From: Chaenocephalus aceratus
Taxonomy: Eukaryota > Chordata > Actinopteri > Perciformes > Channichthyidae
Length of the DNA: 64,000 bases
NCBI GenBank assembly: GCA_023974075.1
Contig: CM043785.1
Span: 26,739,525 to 26,803,524, forward strand
Reading direction: 5' to 3'
A program made the position numbers and the translations under genes. Below are positions 60,501-64,000 of this stretch, one piece after another. Numbering within the stretch: position 1 is the first letter of the stretch; every line of letters begins with the position of its first letter. The notes beneath the pieces are model-generated. The model saw only the letters and a program-made list of their open reading frames with translations, was not told the DNA's origin and made no database searches.

Positions 60501-62840
60501 TCTTTCTTGCAGTGAGGTGAAGCTGACCTTGCACTTGGTGCCAGTAAGGATGCTCCTCACGCAGGCTGAATGTTACTCCCTCCTTACTGACACAGAAGCC
60601 CTTGATTTGCAATGCTTCACTAATTGTCATTTCCCTGGCTCCGTAGGGACACTTTACCTCCAGCACAGCGGGAGACCCTTCCAGACCATCTGGAGATGCC
60701 CCCAACACTCCTGATTGGGAGAGCCACAAACCTGACTCATGGACCTGCATCTGGGTTGCAGTGGTGAATGCCCTGACGCCCTCACATTCATTCATAGTCC
60801 CCCACTGTACAGACAACACACCATCAAGGGCCTGTTGTTGCCCTAGCACCCTGGCACTAAGGGAAGCAGTCACACGCTTTGACCTCAGGACAGCTCCAAA
60901 GTTGCTGGCAGTCAACCTTCCTTTCCTGAACAAATGCCAGTTTGGGTTGGTTCGCTGACCAGTGTAGCCACCTGAATTGCCCTCTGTTGCTCCTCAGACA
61001 ATGCCATGCTTGCCACAATTGCCTCAGGTCCCTGATGCCCAACAGATTTGAGAATTTCAGGAACAGTAAGTGTTTCCAAGCTGTAGTGTTCCTCTTCTGG
61101 CTCGGGGGAGAGAAGCCAAGACATTCCTGAGAACCTGCCCCCAAGTCTGTCCCTCAGCCAGTGACGATCTTCGGAGGTGGGCTCTCTTGTCAGCGGGTTG
61201 AATGAGTTATTGGTTGGAGGAAATAGCTCCTCCACTGAATGCGTACGTTTAGCTGCCTTTGGCTTCTCACTGACGGGGGGTGTCACGTCAGTGCAGCTGA
61301 AAGTGTGGATGGCAAAGATGGCTAATGCAGCCGCATGACTGTATTTCCATTCTCCACGTGGGCATTCACATTTTGTGGAGAGAATTCCCTCTTCTCCCGT
61401 AGATACCTGTGGTGGTGGGATTGTTTTATTATTTAAAATATATTTACATTTGTAATGCCTTCCCAATTATCCCTTTAATTGTTTATAGCCTACTGTATGT
61501 TTATTTCATGGATATTTCTGTGTTTTCTGGTGTGTAAAATTTGTAATCTTGGGGCCTCTTCTCTTTAACGTCTACTGGCTCAGATAATGAAGAACAACAA
61601 AATAAGTTACCATAGCTATGCAGATGACACACACATTTACGTAACCATTTCACCAGGAGACTATGCTCCAATTCAAACACTGGGTAAGTGCAGTGAACAA
61701 ATCAATGACTGGATGTGTCAGAACTTTATCCAATTAAACAAAGATAAAACTGAGCTGGTTTTTGGAGCCAAGTCAGAACGTATAAAAGTTAGCGCTGAGC
61801 TTCAGTCTGCAATGTTCAAACCAACAGATAGAGCCATAAATCTAGGTGTAGTCATGGACTCTGACCTGAGTTTCAACAGTCACATTAAAACAGTTACTAA
61901 ATCAGCCTACTATCACCTAAAGAACATAAGGATTAAAAAGACTAATGTCACAGCAGGATTTGGAAAAACTTGTCCCGTTATCTTCAGTAGACTGGACTAC
62001 TGCAATGGTGTCTTCACAGGTCTCACTAAAACATCTATTGGAAAGCTGCAGCTGATTCAGAACGCTGCTGCTCGAGTCCTCACTAACACTAAGAAAGTGG
62101 ATCACATCACTCCTGTTCTGAAGTCTTTACACTGGCTTCCTGTGTGTCAAAGAATAGATTTCAAAATACTGCTGCTGGTTTATAAAGCACTGAATGGTTT
62201 AGGCCCAAAATACATTTCTGACCTCCTGCTAAATGATGAACCATCCCGATCTCTCAGGTCTTCAGGGACGGGTCAGCTTTCTGTCCCCAGAGTCAGAACT
62301 AAACATGAAGAAGCAGCGTTCAGTTATTATGCTCCAAACATCTGGAACAAACTCCCAGAAACCTGCAGGTCTGCTACAACTCGGACTACTTTTAAATCCA
62401 GCAAGAAGACTTTTCTTTTTGCCACTGCTTTTAATTGAACTATTCACATCTTAAACTGCACTGTAACTTTTACCCATGTATTTTTTCTTTTAATGTTTAT
62501 TTTATTAGCTTTTCTTTTTAATGACTGGTTTTAAATGCCATTTCTTAATGTCTTTCATTTTTTGTAAAGCACTTTGAATTGCCATGTGTTGAAAAGTGCT
62601 ATATAAATAAACTTGCCTAATAAAGATTTCATGTGACACATAAAATGGATTTGTTGATGGGAATTAATGTGAATAAATTAACTCTAGGTTAACGGTACTC
62701 TTGCTATAACTACTCACCGACACTCTATAAACCTTGTCCCTCATGCTAGCCCTGACAACACCGGTAAGCACACCTTCATCTAGGCGGCACGTGTCCTGAC
62801 TTGTAGTGGTTCTCTCCTCTATCTCCATTCTTCTTGTCAT
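60501..62840 (-). pseudogene. SWIM zinc finger plus YqaJ-type nuclease gene, frameshifted (transposon-associated family)
   Basis: Two exons join in phase: 62718-62840 (MTRRMEIEERTTTSQ...VRASMRDKVYRVS) and 60501-61406. The join forms a SWIM-like finger, GEEGILSTKCECPRGEWKY followed by SHAAALAIFA. After a linker comes a YqaJ viral-recombinase nuclease fold: HLFRKGRLTASNFGAVLRSK, SGVLGASPDGL (active-site Asp) and VLEVKCPYG (catalytic E-x-K). A one-base loss near 60961 shifts the frame between linker and nuclease. The 3' end fades out before the Harbinger element at 60422. Such SWIM-YqaJ proteins are multicopy in fish genomes and linked to DNA transposons (I recall ISL2EU-type elements; not verified). 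Confidence 0.72.
61549..62640 (+). mobile_element. L2-clade LINE, 5'-truncated: end of reverse transcriptase plus 3' tail
   Basis: The reading begins in the RT core (LGPLLFNVYW, then a disrupted join, then SYHSYADDTHIYVTI with the YADD catalytic box). An open frame from 61587 to 62438 continues through KTELVFGAKSERIK, LHWLPVCQRIDFKILLLVYK and NIWNKLPETCRSA, all standard for L2 elements. The tail has GCACTTTGAATTGCC and GTGCTATATAAATAAACTTG. Inserted in the intron of the YqaJ gene in the opposite orientation. The 5' boundary is approximate. Confidence 0.92.
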
Positions 62841-62943
62841 CTTTGTAAAACGATATCAGACTGGTAATTGACACAGCCATGACTTCTAGTTAAATTCAGT
62901 GTGGTTAAAATGAAAAGCTTTGTTAAAATATGCAAGCACGCGG

Positions 62944-63125
62944 AAGTCAAAGTCAGCTTTATTGTAAACAAATTCTACATGCGTTATACATCCAGAAATA
63001 TCGTTTCCCACAGTGTGACATGTAGCCTATACATAAAACAAAAAGGGCCTAGATAAACGGGGTATACAGTTTAAAATGTTAATATATTTAAAGTGTTCAA
63101 AGTGCAGTTTCAGTGCAAGTCAGTT
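62944..63125. repeat. Dispersed repeat (TTTATTGT-type)
   Basis: Begins AGTCAAAGTCAGCTTTATTG and continues with TTCTACATGCGTTATACATC, phrases common to a dispersed fish repeat resembling those at about 10.5 and 41.2 kb. Superfamily not assigned. Confidence 0.5.
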
Positions 63126-64000
63126 GAAACGATCTTAAGTTGGCGTGACGTTGAAGTCGTGCGACCCTGCTGCTGTACTGGCTTGTAGTTCGTTTATAGC
63201 ATAACGTTAGCATTTCGCTTTTGGCGACTAGATTTATGATTCAAAAATTATAAAAGTAGGAGAGACATGTGGAGATTATCCGGCTGAACAAAACGTGATC
63301 CTTCTCTTAAATGTGTGTCAACCACAGACCTTATTTCGAGCTATTTTCCAAAATCCTATGGAGAAATTGCATTGCGTTTTTGACGAAGGAACCGGAAGAA
63401 GTTTACATCCGGGTTTTAGGACGCGTCACTGCGGTTCTCTATAACGGACATTGGAGAAAGAGGTGGGAGAACGACGTCACCAGCTGCCATTGGAGGAGGA
63501 GCGCTGGATCAATACAGACGGAGGAGAACGCGAGCGCAGGAACTTCTCCACGGCCCGGACTGCGAGAGGAAGCTGCTGCCTTTCTCTCCTCACAACCTTC
63601 TGTTTGTTTCACTACCGTGCCATTTAATTAAAGTACCCATTTTAACCTTCTCAGAGACTCCATTGGTCTCCTTACTTTTAAAGCTTCTGTTACAGGCTTG
63701 GCCTGTCACTTTAAGAGTAGCAGCCGCAAGTGGTTGTGGGTTTTGGAGTCTGTGTGTGTAAAAACGTGATGGCCAAGGCGAAGTGCGGAGTTATGGAGAG
63801 AGAGACGAAAGTGGTCAGAAAATGAATAGTATCTAGTCTGTATGTATGCAATACAGTGTCAATATAGCCTGATCACTGTGAAGAACGTGAATAAACGGAG
63901 GTTCTTCCCACTGCACCCGAACGCCCCGTTTCCATGCTTTTTCCCCTCGAAATGTCTGGGCAGCTGGTTACCGGCTGACAACGAGCCAAGTCAGAAACCA
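63126..64000. other. Unassigned GC-rich right end
   Basis: CpG-richer sequence with a 106-codon open frame (63311-63631) lacking any recognised domain. It could be a promoter/first exon of a gene beyond the edge, or part of an LTR: ATTAAAG near 63629 followed by CATTGGTCTCC and CTTCTGTTACA resembles the R-U5 end of an LTR. Neither reading is secure. Confidence 0.3.

Overview
This window is vertebrate nuclear DNA, almost certainly from a ray-finned (teleost) fish. The genes are split by GT-AG introns, the predicted proteins are close to vertebrate orthologues, and the repeats are typical of fish: long CA/GT microsatellites, DIRS, piggyBac, Harbinger and hAT elements, an L2 LINE and a Ty3/gypsy-type LTR. 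I cannot name the species.

Left half (1-38.9 kb), six ordinary protein-coding genes. stim2 (minus strand; only its 5' part is inside) is followed by rbpj (minus, 11 coding exons, 494 aa) and hgsnat (minus, 18 coding exons, 651 aa). hgsnat is head-to-head with dctn6 (plus, 7 exons, 189 aa) across a roughly 0.7-kb shared promoter interval. dctn6 converges on gtf2e2 (minus, 7 coding exons, 286 aa). The large second coding intron of gtf2e2 holds smim18 (plus, 107 aa), the same host/guest arrangement as in human. For rbpj, hgsnat, dctn6 and gtf2e2 I placed splice sites by eye; each joined reading frame is open and a multiple of three.

The gene order joins two human neighbourhoods: RBPJ-STIM2 (human 4p15) and DCTN6-GTF2E2-SMIM18 plus HGSNAT (human 8p). 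The genes act in unrelated processes: store-operated calcium entry, Notch transcription, lysosomal heparan sulfate breakdown, dynactin, and general transcription initiation. I see no shared pathway.

Right half (38.9-64 kb), no host gene recognised. It holds a piggyBac deletion derivative with a short ORF (39.0-40.5 kb), about 10 kb of mostly featureless sequence with microsatellites, a MITE-like element (50.8-51.5 kb), and an LTR with its polypurine tract (52.6-53.0 kb). A three-level nest follows at 53.2-60.4 kb: a Harbinger element carrying a MADF/Myb-like exon was invaded by a hAT element, which was then invaded by a DIRS-type tyrosine-recombinase retrotransposon. Target-site duplications are visible for the two outer levels. 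To the right lie a degenerate SWIM/YqaJ-nuclease gene with an L2 LINE in its intron, and an unassigned GC-rich end.

The most interesting signals are: complementary dinucleotide repeats flanking stim2 exon 3, with the 5' splice site being the start of a microsatellite; two perfect RBPJ-binding octamers just upstream of rbpj itself; the clean architecture of the nested DIRS element; and the piggyBac mini-protein. I did not find convincing evidence of a wholly new biological system.
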